Source: Faucicola osloensis_D (GTDB taxonomy: Bacteria; Pseudomonadota; Gammaproteobacteria; Pseudomonadales; Moraxellaceae). Taken from it: a stretch of 64,000 nucleotides of DNA. How positions within the stretch are numbered: the stretch's first letter is position 1; the number at the start of each line of letters is the position of its first letter. The position numbers and the translations under genes are program-made. Shown here one piece after another: positions 23,326-31,992 of the stretch. The stretch lies in assembly GCA_020041925.1 (NCBI GenBank), contig CP083409.1; one strand, 5' to 3'. A model generated the notes under the pieces. The model did no database searches. It was not told the DNA's origin and saw only the letters and a list, made by a program, of their open reading frames with translations.

Positions 23326-23799
23326 ATTAATAGTCCTTACCTATTAAAAATTGATTTTAAGTGGTTTCAGACCTCAGCCTTTTTTATTGTTGCTTTAATT
23401 GCACAAATGTTTTTTAAGCTAAATGATACTAAAGATTTGACCAAAGTTACTGAGAGCGAATTTAATAATATCAAGGATGATATCAATGATCGTGTTTCAC
23501 GGCTTCTTAAAGTATTGTTATTTTATTTTTTGTCTGCGGTAATATTAAGTGCTATACATGGCACTATAGCTAGCCTTTTAGGTGAGAAAAATAAAATATT
23601 AACAATTGAAGAAATTAATTTTATTAAGAGATTCTATCTTTTGTCGTTATCCTATGTTGTAGCGTGGTTATTTAGTGTTTGGAACGCTTATACATTATAT
23701 ATAGAAATTTCAGAATTGAAATCTGAAATTGCACAGGGTGAGATTGATAAAGAAGGCCGTAAAAAGGCTGTAGAGCGACTAATAGGAAAAGCTAAATAA

Positions 23800-23848
23800 A
23801 TCTACTGAACACCATCAACTAACGCCAATTGACTATCACTGCCAAAAT
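23800..23848 (+). promoter_or_regulatory. Late promoter element 3 (tail unit)
   Basis: ACTGAAC-N3-ATCA-N-CTAAC occupies 23804-23823 and CAAAAT 23843-23848, with the same 19-base gap. It starts one base after the stop of the split membrane gene. Predicted transcription start is near 23855, 34 bases before the next ATG. It corresponds in place to P-P of Mu. Confidence 0.75.
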
Positions 23849-23876
23849 ACCGCTATCACTATAGCGGTATTTTTTT
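23847..23876 (+). terminator. Terminator overlapping late promoter 3
   Basis: ATACCGCTAT (23847-23856) pairs with ATAGCGGTAT (23861-23870) across CACT, followed by seven Ts. It would end transcripts of the accessory pair. A start near 23855 leaves late transcripts with almost none of the 5' arm. Confidence 0.8.
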
Positions 23877-23888
23877 GGATAACGGTCT

Positions 23889-24293
23889 ATGTCAAATTGG
23901 ACACTCAAACGCAACGACAACGGGCAAACGCTTGAACTGCACCGCCAATACAAATGGTCGGATGAATACGGCTGGACGCCAGTTGTGCAGTCAAGCCCTG
24001 TCATCACGCTATCGGGCGCTGTCGATATCCAGCAAGGCACACTACTCGCTAATCGACCTATCACATTAGACAGTAAGCACGTATGGATTGAGCGTCAAAT
24101 CGTGCAACAACTACAAGCTTGGGCATCGGTACCAGAACTGACCTTTACGCTAACTCATCCAGACGGGCGCACATTCAATGTGATGTTCCGCGCACCGTTT
24201 ATTGACAACGTGTCAGAGATTAAGCCTGTCCGTCCAGAAGACGAACTGCCCACCGACAAGATGAAAGCTAATATCCACTTTCGCACCGTTTAA
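23889..24293 (+). CDS. Unknown tail-region protein
   Basis: The 134-residue protein opens late unit 3 (SD-like GGATAACGG before ATG). It looks beta-rich: WTLKRNDNGQTLELHRQYKWSDEYGWTPV, LSGAVDIQQGTLLANRPITLD and LTHPDGRTFNVMFRAPFIDNV. The order before a giant tail protein fits a distal tail or tail-assembly component of B3-like phages, but I do not recognise the family. Confidence 0.65.
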   Translation: MSNWTLKRNDNGQTLELHRQYKWSDEYGWTPVVQSSPVITLSGAVDIQQGTLLANRPITLDSKHVWIERQIVQQLQAWASVPELTFTLTHPDGRTFNVMFRAPFIDNVSEIKPVRPEDELPTDKMKANIHFRTV

Positions 24294-24324
24294 ATGCCCT
24301 TTAAACAAGGATTAAAGACACACC

Positions 24325-27300
24325 ATGGCAACAGCACTTAAAACAAAAGTAAATCAGCGAGATTTAAAAATCTATCCGTCTGAGCGTTTAACGCAGACCG
24401 ACGATGGCGGCGGCATGCCATTAGGCACGCCATTGACCGGTGCGCTTAATGAGTTGTTTCAGCCCATCTCATCTATTGCTCGCGTTAATGGTGCGTTTTA
24501 TGCCGTGCTTGAGTATCTAGGCGTATTACGTCCAGATGATGAGCCGTTAATCGGTGCGTTTGCTGCAATCACTAAGCCGCCTAGCGACCCGACTGTTAGC
24601 TATTTGATGTCAAAAGCAGGGCGTTTTGGTGAAAGCCGTGCTGAAGCATTGGCGCGAATTGAAAGCTTTAACACTGCGACTACTAAAAGCAGAATGACGC
24701 TGCTATCGACAAATTATGCCAACTCTCGTGTGATACAAGTGTATCAGCGCGATAGCGAAGCCTTGCCATTGGTGGGTGATGTGCTTTGCTTAAAACAAGA
24801 TAAGGATGGCTATCCAAACGTGTATCAGTATGTGCAAATCTCGCGTATTGTCAAAGCAGAAAGCCGTACATTTACGGTAAACACAACTGATTTTACTCGT
24901 ACTGTCATACAGCTTGAAATTACCAGTAAACTTAAAACCGACTTTATTGGTATTGCTTACCCAGTTGAAGGTTATGCCGATGCTGTCTGTAAAGTCTATG
25001 ATACTGCCGTGAGTGACGCGGGTATGTATTATGGTATCAAGCCACTTGCCGAAGCGATTGCAAAAGATGCTGCGACAATTAAAGTCACCGGCATCATGGA
25101 AAAGATTATTCCTGTCAGCACGGTTGAGAAAGCCTTAGTTGATACGCTAGTCAGTAAAAAAACCGTTGATATTGATGTTGGATATAACGGCAACAGCACA
25201 ATCAAACAGGTAAACTCTTACCGCCACAGCTACAAAGAGGACATCACAGTCGCAAACCGTGGTTACACTTACACCGCGCAACTGTTAAATCCGATCAAAG
25301 GCTCAGTTAAAGCAGAGTTTTTAGTGCAGGGCACATGGTACGCACTCAACGATGATGGGAATGGCAAATTAGTCGGTACAATTGCAACCTATGGCACAGG
25401 TACGATTGACTACGCAACAGGCAGCGTAACGGTGCAGTGTGGCGAATTACCCGATATTGGCAGCGCATTGATTATCAGCTATAGCAAAAATGCTTACATC
25501 AAACCAGCTGCGCCAAAATTTGATGCGTATTTGCCAGTCGAGCTAACCAAAAAAGGCTATGGACATACGATTACAGTAGGGTCTAAAACCGCAACCGTGA
25601 AAGGCGATAAAATTGTCGGTGATTTTGGCGGGGTGTATGACTACGATAATCAAATGCTAAAGATTGAGCCGACCATCGATAAGACAAATGTTGTTGTTAA
25701 TAGTAAGTCGCTAGCAAATGCTGTGATAACAGCGACTAGCAGTCAAGCATCAAATGGTAATACGATAATCACAATGTCAGCGCCTATTGTAAAAGGCACG
25801 CTATCACTTGTTTTGAGATTTTATTGGCTTGATGATAGCTATAATCCATCGCAACAGAGGTTTGTTAACATCCCATGCCACGATGATGGCTTGGGCAACT
25901 TGATTGCTGATAATAAAATAATTGGCACAGTGGATTACGCTGCCGGCAAGGCAACTTTATCATCTGAGTATCAAAAGGTTATATCTACTACCCATGTTTA
26001 TGACCAAATACAAGTCGGCACATCTAGGCAGTACGCCAGTAATGGGGCAGCAGTATATACGCCTATATATGAGTCGGTTTACGTTAGAGACGAAATTAAT
26101 ACTGTTAAATGTTATTTTTATGACTTGCAAAGCACTAGCTATTTGACAGCAGATGGCGCGACACAATCCGAAACGATTGCTGTACCAGCAAATTTAAAGA
26201 TTGATGTTGAGAAAAATCTTGTTGCTGATGTCCTAAGCTTTGCTATCGCTGGCAAGCTTTATCAGGAGCAAAATCTTAATATCATGCGCGATGGCGCAGT
26301 GGTTGGTAGTCGAGTGGGCGATGTAGTCACCTTGACCGATTTTGATATGTCAAAACCCGTCTTGCAAACGTTGCTTGTTAAAAATCAAGGCATTGATGAC
26401 CGCGTTAAGTATCTAAGTTTTGCAACACCGCGCTTAAAAAATCAAAGTTTAAAGCTAAATATTGATGGCAACTTAGTAAGCTCAGACCCTAACGGTAATC
26501 TAATGCTAGGCGGTCAAAATATCGGCTCAGTTGACGCAGGGCGCGGCATTGTCATGCTTAATCTCGTAGATTTTGCAGATAGTATCACATGGCAAGGCGT
26601 GGCAATTAGTTATCTGCCTGTTGACAGCAACATTGTCAAAATCGACACGGTACGGCTACCGCAAGATGGGCGCGTGCCGATTTTTAGACGCGGCGATAGT
26701 ATCTTAATCCGCAATGCTCAGACGGATAATCTAGGCAGCGCGTTTACGGGCGGGCAAACGATTAATCTATCGCGTAATGATGTTGACCGTATCAGCTTAC
26801 TTGACGCAGACAATAAGCCTGTTTTGGGTGAGTTATGGGATTATGACTTGGACGCAGGCACGATTACGTTTAAGACAAGCATTGATTTGTCATCGTACAA
26901 AATGCCGCTAAAAGCCATCCACGCGCAAGAGCAGCGTAACCGTGTTGTCGATTTAGATATTGATGGCACGTTGTCGCTACTGTTTGCCGCTAATCGCAAT
27001 TACCCGACTGAGGATACTTATGTATCAAGTTTGCTCATCGGTGATGATTTAGCGGTGCGCGTGTCTGTGCCTTTTACACAAAGAAGTTGGAATAACGTAT
27101 GGCAAGATACGCCAAACGGTGATCAGCTTTTAAACAAGCTAAAACTCACCGATTACCCGATGATTTTGACAGATGACGGGGCAATCACTGATAGATGGAT
27201 GATTAAGTTTACGTCTAGTAGTCAGTTTGAGTTATATAGCGAGGCGTTGGGGTTTGTCGGTAAGTTTGATGTGTTAACTAACTTAGCGCCAATTAACCCA

Positions 27301-27507
27301 GCTACAGGCAAGCCATACTTTACCATCGACAAACGTGCTTTTGGTAATCAAGCGCCGTGGGCGGCGCAAGATGTTATCCGCTTTAATACGTGGGGGACAT
27401 TGATGCCAGTGTGGGTGCTATGTGCCGTGCAGCCAAACCCCAATCCACCAACGGGTGCGGATGGTTTTGAGCAATATTTATTTGGTGATACTACTGAAAT
27501 TGTATAA
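24325..27507 (+). CDS. Large virion structural (tail) protein
   Basis: At 1060 residues this is the second largest phage gene. The protein is beta-rich with repeated modules of the type GTWYALNDDGNGKLVGTIATYGTGTIDYATGSV and IPCHDDGLGNLIADNKIIGTVDYAAGKATL; a third degenerate copy reads LKLNIDGNLVSSDPNGNLMLGGQNIGSVDAGRGIVML. Each has D-x-N-G-x-L followed by G-x-x-D-x-x-x-G-x-x, suggesting tandem Ig-like units. Position in the distal tail block suggests a tail-tip or fibre-like component. Specific function unknown. Confidence 0.7.
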   Translation: MATALKTKVNQRDLKIYPSERLTQTDDGGGMPLGTPLTGALNELFQPISSIARVNGAFYAVLEYLGVLRPDDEPLIGAFAAITKPPSDPTVSYLMSKAGRFGESRAEALARIESFNTATTKSRMTLLSTNYANSRVIQVYQRDSEALPLVGDVLCLKQDKDGYPNVYQYVQISRIVKAESRTFTVNTTDFTRTVIQLEITSKLKTDFIGIAYPVEGYADAVCKVYDTAVSDAGMYYGIKPLAEAIAKDAATIKVTGIMEKIIPVSTVEKALVDTLVSKKTVDIDVGYNGNSTIKQVNSYRHSYKEDITVANRGYTYTAQLLNPIKGSVKAEFLVQGTWYALNDDGNGKLVGTIATYGTGTIDYATGSVTVQCGELPDIGSALIISYSKNAYIKPAAPKFDAYLPVELTKKGYGHTITVGSKTATVKGDKIVGDFGGVYDYDNQMLKIEPTIDKTNVVVNSKSLANAVITATSSQASNGNTIITMSAPIVKGTLSLVLRFYWLDDSYNPSQQRFVNIPCHDDGLGNLIADNKIIGTVDYAAGKATLSSEYQKVISTTHVYDQIQVGTSRQYASNGAAVYTPIYESVYVRDEINTVKCYFYDLQSTSYLTADGATQSETIAVPANLKIDVEKNLVADVLSFAIAGKLYQEQNLNIMRDGAVVGSRVGDVVTLTDFDMSKPVLQTLLVKNQGIDDRVKYLSFATPRLKNQSLKLNIDGNLVSSDPNGNLMLGGQNIGSVDAGRGIVMLNLVDFADSITWQGVAISYLPVDSNIVKIDTVRLPQDGRVPIFRRGDSILIRNAQTDNLGSAFTGGQTINLSRNDVDRISLLDADNKPVLGELWDYDLDAGTITFKTSIDLSSYKMPLKAIHAQEQRNRVVDLDIDGTLSLLFAANRNYPTEDTYVSSLLIGDDLAVRVSVPFTQRSWNNVWQDTPNGDQLLNKLKLTDYPMILTDDGAITDRWMIKFTSSSQFELYSEALGFVGKFDVLTNLAPINPATGKPYFTIDKRAFGNQAPWAAQDVIRFNTWGTLMPVWVLCAVQPNPNPPTGADGFEQYLFGDTTEIV

Positions 27508-27517
27508 GGATTAACTT

Positions 27518-28408
27518 ATGAACTTAATCACGCCCGAACGTGTACCTGTTTCAGTTTATCGCTGGGACGATGCCAACGCACCTGTGTTAGATAAAAAAGC
27601 TAACTGTGTAGCAAGTATATTTAAAGCGTGCCTTGTGACAGGCTACGGTAGTAAGCAGCCCGCTGGTTGGTCAATGCCGTACGAGGATATGACGACCAAT
27701 GTAAAAGTGATAAAACCGCCCATATCCTCGGAAAAAGATTATTTGATGCGATTGTCTGCTGATAATGGGCGTGCAATAACAGTGCAAATGTACGCTAATA
27801 TGTCAAATATCAACACAGGTACACTTTTATTACAACTCGCGTCCCCTTACCGATACAACGGCAGCAGCTATGCGACAGGCAAATGGGTAATGATTGCATC
27901 AAGCCGTGGTTTTTGGTTTTTTACGGAGGTCCAAGATTACCTGCGCGCATATCCCGCACAAAAACAAGGGTCTTACTTATACATCGGGGATACTTGTAGC
28001 AATGCTAATGGTATTAAAAACAGTGCGCTAACGCATACAGGCGGTAGTTCAAGTACCACGAGTAACTCAGATTTTCACCCTATGTTTTACAATCAGGATG
28101 ACACTCAATACAACTTATTAGGCAAGGTATATGACTATACGCTAAATAAAGCCTCAACAACAACTAAAAAATCCATGTTTGAAGGCATGAAAAACCTGTC
28201 AACCAATATACATTTAAGTCAATTAACGCTATATGCAAATAGTGATTTTTATGCTTTACCCGCTTTTATGCCGAGTAATGCAAACACTGATAATTATGAT
28301 ATTGTCAACGCAGGATTAAGATTTATTAATCATGCAACGGGCATTAGTCAAAACAATGACAGCGCGTCATCTAATTGCTATATACCAATCGACCACTGGG
28401 AGATGTGA
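27518..28408 (+). CDS. Unknown tail-region protein
   Basis: The 296-residue protein has no membrane segment or signal. It contains YRWDDANAPVLDKKANCVASIFKACLVTGYGSKQPAGWSMPYED near the N-terminus and a Ser/Thr-rich centre (LTHTGGSSSTTSNSDF). Aromatic, Gly- and Asn-rich composition fits a tail adhesin or tip protein. Its TGA overlaps the next ATG. No family recognised. Confidence 0.65.
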   Translation: MNLITPERVPVSVYRWDDANAPVLDKKANCVASIFKACLVTGYGSKQPAGWSMPYEDMTTNVKVIKPPISSEKDYLMRLSADNGRAITVQMYANMSNINTGTLLLQLASPYRYNGSSYATGKWVMIASSRGFWFFTEVQDYLRAYPAQKQGSYLYIGDTCSNANGIKNSALTHTGGSSSTTSNSDFHPMFYNQDDTQYNLLGKVYDYTLNKASTTTKKSMFEGMKNLSTNIHLSQLTLYANSDFYALPAFMPSNANTDNYDIVNAGLRFINHATGISQNNDSASSNCYIPIDHWEM

Positions 28409-28746
28409 TGATTTTTCGCGTTTTTAATGTTGCTAATAATGACATTGGCGGGGCGGGCTATATCGCTGGTGCTAATAATGGTATTGTCACAATAGCTGGG
28501 CAGCCTACAGCAAGACAAATTGTAGTGCTTGATGCAAAAACTTTAACATTGCAAACAATTACAAAATCATTTGCAAATGGTCATTATCTTATTGCGGGGC
28601 TTAATCCTGACAATACCTATTTAGTTATATGTCGAGATTACAATAGAGAGTATGAGCCGGCAGTTTGGGACTACGTGACCCCTGCAACTGATTTGACAAT
28701 ACAGCAGCAACAGGAGTTGTGGCAATCATGGCAGACATCAACGTAA
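28408..28746 (+). CDS. Small tail protein with Ig-like look
   Basis: The 112-residue protein (IVTIAGQPTARQIVVLDAKTLTL, HYLIAGLNPDNTYLVICRDY, EPAVWDYVTPATDLT) has the strand pattern of a single beta-sandwich, like carboxypeptidase-regulatory or fibronectin folds often found beside phage tip proteins. ATG 28408 overlaps the previous stop (TGATG), so the frame upstream of it is not used. It overlaps the following gene by about 19 bp. Confidence 0.65.
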   Translation: MIFRVFNVANNDIGGAGYIAGANNGIVTIAGQPTARQIVVLDAKTLTLQTITKSFANGHYLIAGLNPDNTYLVICRDYNREYEPAVWDYVTPATDLTIQQQQELWQSWQTST

Positions 28747-30569
28747 AACCCAATGCGCTGCCATTATCACTAACCCAAAAAATCAGTGAGCGTGTAGCAA
28801 GTAATGTTTTGCCGCTAAAGCTTAATCGCAAACTTGGCACGCTTGACGCGGTTGTTACACCCACTGACCCGACAACGCCAAAACGCACGATGTCAGGCGT
28901 TAGTATCGCTATGCAGGGTAGTACAGCAGTGGCGGTGGATATCGCAAAGAGTAGCAACAATTTGCAGCTTGCTATCGCTATCGCAGAGACTGCCCGCGCT
29001 TATCGTCAGATGGGCATTACTGTGGCGGATGATTATTGGTCGCTATTAAAGCCGTTTATTAATTTGGGTAATGCGACTGCTACCGAGTACAGCGATGTTG
29101 TCAATCTAGCAATGCAATTTGATAACTACTGGTATCAATACGCTCTGATTGCTAATGCGACACGCGTCAATGTGTCGGACACGGTTGGACTGGCAACGGT
29201 ATTAATCAATGATAGCGCAAACGTAGTAAGTTTTGATAAACCGCAATTTGAGCCGCAGCAACCTGCTATCGGTTTAGCGACAACTTTACAAAACAATGGG
29301 CATGGCGTATTTATTGATAAAAGCAATCAATCACGTACTCAAGCCGCCGTGCCTGTGCCGTGGCGGTATTATGCGATACCCGATGAGACGCCGCCACCGA
29401 TTGTTAATACATGTCGTATCAGACCGCCGTCTAGCCGTTTACCGCTGTCCTTGACCCGCAAGCGCACTGGCTTACCATCGTCACAATTACCCTTGCCATT
29501 AACGTGCTGGCATGACCAAGCCCCTACGTTTGTCCCCGATTTACGGAGTTATATTGTGTTAAATACAGTCACCGCGACACTAGGCGGCATTGCGATTGAC
29601 CCCATCGACTTTAACATCAAAACTGACCTTGACAGCTACTGTTGGCAAGGTGGCATCAAAATCAGCGATAGCCAATATCAAAAGATTAAGTCTAAGCTTG
29701 ATGTGGCACGGGGCAATGAGCCGCTAGTGATTGTCACGGTCAACAGTGTGTCGTATAGCTTTATCGCAGAGGAGATTAGCCGTAACCGCGTGTTTGGTAA
29801 TTACTCGTATAGCATTAGTGGACGCAGTATCACGGCACAACTGGGCAAAGATTACGCACACAGCCAATCCTCAAATCAAGGCGGTACGATTAATCAAGAT
29901 TTGTACGCCAGTCAAATTATCAATATGCAATTGGCTGATTTGCCTTTTAGTATTGACAGATTTGAGATTAAAGACTGGCTGATACCTGCGGGCACGCTAA
30001 ATACCAGCAACCAAACACCGATTAGTATTATTAGCCAAATTGCCCAGGCTTGTGGTGCTGAAGCGATTAGTGACCCACTAGAGCCTAAATTGTCTATTAT
30101 CCCGCGCTGGAAAAAGCCCGCGTGGGAAATGGCTACTGCCACGGCTGATTTAGTCATACCCATGGGCGTTGTGCAATCAATCAGCGACCAAAAAAGGGTA
30201 AGCCCACGTTATAACACAGTAACTTTAATTGGGCGCACGCAAGGCTCTGAAGTGTATCGTGCCCGTGAAGGGCGTAACTTAATCGCACCCGTGGATAATA
30301 GCTATCTGAATGCTGATAGAGATGCGGTGATACCGCGTGGCATACAGATACTATCGGATAGCGGTACACACGGACTTTATACGCTCAAAATGCGCGTTGC
30401 TGATAAGTACAATATGCCGCTTGTGGAATTGGGGCAGATTTTACAGATTAGCGACCCCGAAGGCGCATGGAAAGGTATTGTAACAGGCGTATCGCTTGAT
30501 GTTGGGCGCGATAATGACGCGATTACCGTGTGGCAGACAGTCAACATTGACCGTTATTTGGATAATTAA
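28728..30569 (+). CDS. Tail tip / baseplate hub-like protein
   Basis: The 613-residue protein has a variable N-terminal part and a C-terminal half that resembles phage tail hubs: FIAEEISRNRVFGNYSYSISGRSITAQLGKDY, then SIISQIAQACGAEAISDPLEPKLSIIPRWKKP, and the repeat-like end YTLKMRVADKYNMPLVELGQILQISDPEG. Hub proteins form the central ring at the end of the tail tube. ATG 28728 is used; GTG 28719 is only two bases from GGAG. Confidence 0.72.
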   Translation: MADINVKPNALPLSLTQKISERVASNVLPLKLNRKLGTLDAVVTPTDPTTPKRTMSGVSIAMQGSTAVAVDIAKSSNNLQLAIAIAETARAYRQMGITVADDYWSLLKPFINLGNATATEYSDVVNLAMQFDNYWYQYALIANATRVNVSDTVGLATVLINDSANVVSFDKPQFEPQQPAIGLATTLQNNGHGVFIDKSNQSRTQAAVPVPWRYYAIPDETPPPIVNTCRIRPPSSRLPLSLTRKRTGLPSSQLPLPLTCWHDQAPTFVPDLRSYIVLNTVTATLGGIAIDPIDFNIKTDLDSYCWQGGIKISDSQYQKIKSKLDVARGNEPLVIVTVNSVSYSFIAEEISRNRVFGNYSYSISGRSITAQLGKDYAHSQSSNQGGTINQDLYASQIINMQLADLPFSIDRFEIKDWLIPAGTLNTSNQTPISIISQIAQACGAEAISDPLEPKLSIIPRWKKPAWEMATATADLVIPMGVVQSISDQKRVSPRYNTVTLIGRTQGSEVYRAREGRNLIAPVDNSYLNADRDAVIPRGIQILSDSGTHGLYTLKMRVADKYNMPLVELGQILQISDPEGAWKGIVTGVSLDVGRDNDAITVWQTVNIDRYLDN

Positions 30570-30578
30570 GGAGTGGCT

Positions 30579-30815
30579 ATGTTATTTGAGCAAGTGTTAC
30601 CTGCATTGAGAGATGGAAAAAAAGTCAGTTGTAAGTCATGGGGGGATGTTTTAATTTATTTTGTGGAAAAAGTCGAAATGGGTGGCGTAGGTCTTTGCTT
30701 TACAGATGCACTTTATACTGGGCTTATCGCTAATGTAGATGGGGTGGAATATTTTACTAAAATTGGCGGTGACGCGTTATTAGCGGATGATTGGTATATT
30801 TTAGATGAGGATTAA
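30579..30815 (+). CDS. DUF2829 / Tad2-like anti-Thoeris candidate
   Basis: The 78-residue protein has the two family hallmarks of DUF2829: the start MLFEQVLPALRDGKKVSCKSWG and the end LLADDWYIL. DUF2829 proteins include Tad2, a phage tetramer that binds the gcADPR signal of Thoeris defence and so blocks it. The middle (LIYFVEKVEMGGVGLCFTDALYTGLI) is less typical, so binding specificity cannot be predicted. AAGGAG at 30568-30573 supports ATG 30579. It lies within the distal tail operon between the hub gene and a small tail gene. Confidence 0.6.
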   Translation: MLFEQVLPALRDGKKVSCKSWGDVLIYFVEKVEMGGVGLCFTDALYTGLIANVDGVEYFTKIGGDALLADDWYILDED

Positions 30816-31043
30816 ATGAATTTATTAACACAGTTTCAGCAAATTTTTAATCAAGAAGAACGCGCTTTTGCGACAATCACAGGCGTGCGTGACGATGGTA
30901 AACTTATCGCAACCATGCCAACGGGTGCAGTAGTGCTACTTACTGGCAATGTCGATATCGGTAAAAATGTGTTTTATGACCGCGTGACAAGTAAGGTGCT
31001 CGAAGAAGCACCCAATGTAACGTTCACAGAATATGGGGTTTGA
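30816..31043 (+). CDS. Small protein at the end of late unit 3
   Basis: The 75-residue protein begins directly after the stop of the Tad2-like gene. It contains ATITGVRDDGKLIATMPTGAVVLLTGNVDIGKNVFYDR, a strand-rich OB-like pattern common in small phage tail proteins. It ends two bases from the convergent gene at 31046. No family assigned. Confidence 0.6.
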   Translation: MNLLTQFQQIFNQEERAFATITGVRDDGKLIATMPTGAVVLLTGNVDIGKNVFYDRVTSKVLEEAPNVTFTEYGV

Positions 31044-31045
31044 TA

Positions 31046-31675
31046 TTAGTATTTTTCGTCTTTGACTATTTTAAAATCATCTGTATTTAAAAAAGGACAC
31101 CAATGACAAGATTGGTTTATAGCCAGCGCTTGTAGTTGATTCTTCATAGTTGCAGGATGATCTTCTCTCAAGTCTCTTCGTGCATAATATAGTTTTCGAC
31201 AAGGAATTAGCCATGTTGTTGTTTGTTTTTTCTCTTGGATGGGATTGGATGCTAAACTGATCACAATTGTCATCCTGTTTTGGTACTCGATATCCCTATC
31301 CATAATATTGCAATGTGCTTTATAGTCATTGCAGTCTGAAGCTTTCATAAAGCAATTTAAAGTATCCATTACTTTTGAATATTCTATGATAACTCTTTGA
31401 TTATAAAAAAGACTAAAACCTTTCCAAGTCATTGCTAAGTCTAAAATTCCATAGAGTAACATGGCTTTATCCATTGTTACTTTAAAGGCACCTGCATAGA
31501 CAATTTTTCCACCAATATTAATTTCAGCAAAATCATTTGCCTGCTGTAGCATATTCAAAACTAAGGGCATATTTTTTGACATTGATTTAGTAACAAAGAC
31601 CATGAAATAATCTTTAAAGGACTTAGCAAGTGGATGAATGGTAACGTCAGCAGGTAAAATAGTAAGAATATTCAT
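31046..31675 (-). CDS. Unknown leftward accessory gene
   Basis: This 209-residue protein is the only leftward gene in the prophage apart from the repressor. It is AT-rich, without membrane segments or a signal, and contains cysteines in CRKLYYARRDLRED and CHWCPFLNTDD. The stop faces that of 31043 at two bases, and no ribosome site is clear before ATG 31675 (TTG 31684 is possible). Independent orientation and composition mark it as cargo expressed in the lysogen. Function unknown. Confidence 0.6.
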   Translation of the reverse strand: MNILTILPADVTIHPLAKSFKDYFMVFVTKSMSKNMPLVLNMLQQANDFAEINIGGKIVYAGAFKVTMDKAMLLYGILDLAMTWKGFSLFYNQRVIIEYSKVMDTLNCFMKASDCNDYKAHCNIMDRDIEYQNRMTIVISLASNPIQEKKQTTTWLIPCRKLYYARRDLREDHPATMKNQLQALAINQSCHWCPFLNTDDFKIVKDEKY

Positions 31676-31767
31676 CAGATTCAAAAGATGCTTGAGATTA
31701 TTTAATATATCATGGCATTTGGAAGTTTGATAGAATAAACTTTATTTTACTAAAGGAAGTCGAGTCT

Positions 31768-31992
31768 ATGGCAAAGGCTATTGAACAATCACTAGAATGG
31801 TGTCCAAACTGCAATAAAAAAACTATTCACTTTAAAGAAGGGAAAAAGATAAACTGGCTTATGCATATTGCATTGATGTTTGTTGGAATTGGCTTTATCA
31901 CACTACCACTTGCAATATTAGGTAAAGGTTTGACTACACCCATTGGCAATAGTGGCAAGAAAACATGTTCGCAATGTGGATTTGAGCATTAA
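31768..31992 (+). CDS. Zinc-ribbon protein with central membrane helix
   Basis: The 74-residue protein has CPNC near residues 12-15 and CSQCGFEH at the end, which together can form a four-cysteine zinc ribbon, and a hydrophobic central segment (LMHIALMFVGIGFITLPLAILG). AAAGGAAG precedes ATG 31768. It is divergent from 31046-31675 and its stop overlaps the start of late promoter 4 by two bases. A membrane-associated regulatory or exclusion role is possible. Confidence 0.62.
   Translation: MAKAIEQSLEWCPNCNKKTIHFKEGKKINWLMHIALMFVGIGFITLPLAILGKGLTTPIGNSGKKTCSQCGFEH

Larger units (their letters stand above)
21935..23799 (+). pseudogene. Membrane protein gene split by an IS element
   Basis: The gene begins at ATG 21935 (AAGGA upstream), is interrupted after codon 33 by the IS at 22036-23325, and resumes at 23334. 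Removing the IS and one copy of the 8-bp duplication ATTAATAG restores a single 188-residue frame (...SLAFIN-SPYLLKIDFKW...). The restored protein has four hydrophobic segments: PMVILTIALTFIALSLAFI, SAFFIVALIAQMFF, LLFYFLSAVILSAIHGTIA and YLLSLSYVVAWLFSVWNAY, then a charged coiled-coil tail. It is three bases downstream of 20912-21931, so the two formed an operon. A RexB-like ion-channel role is conceivable; the insertion should have abolished it. Confidence 0.8.
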
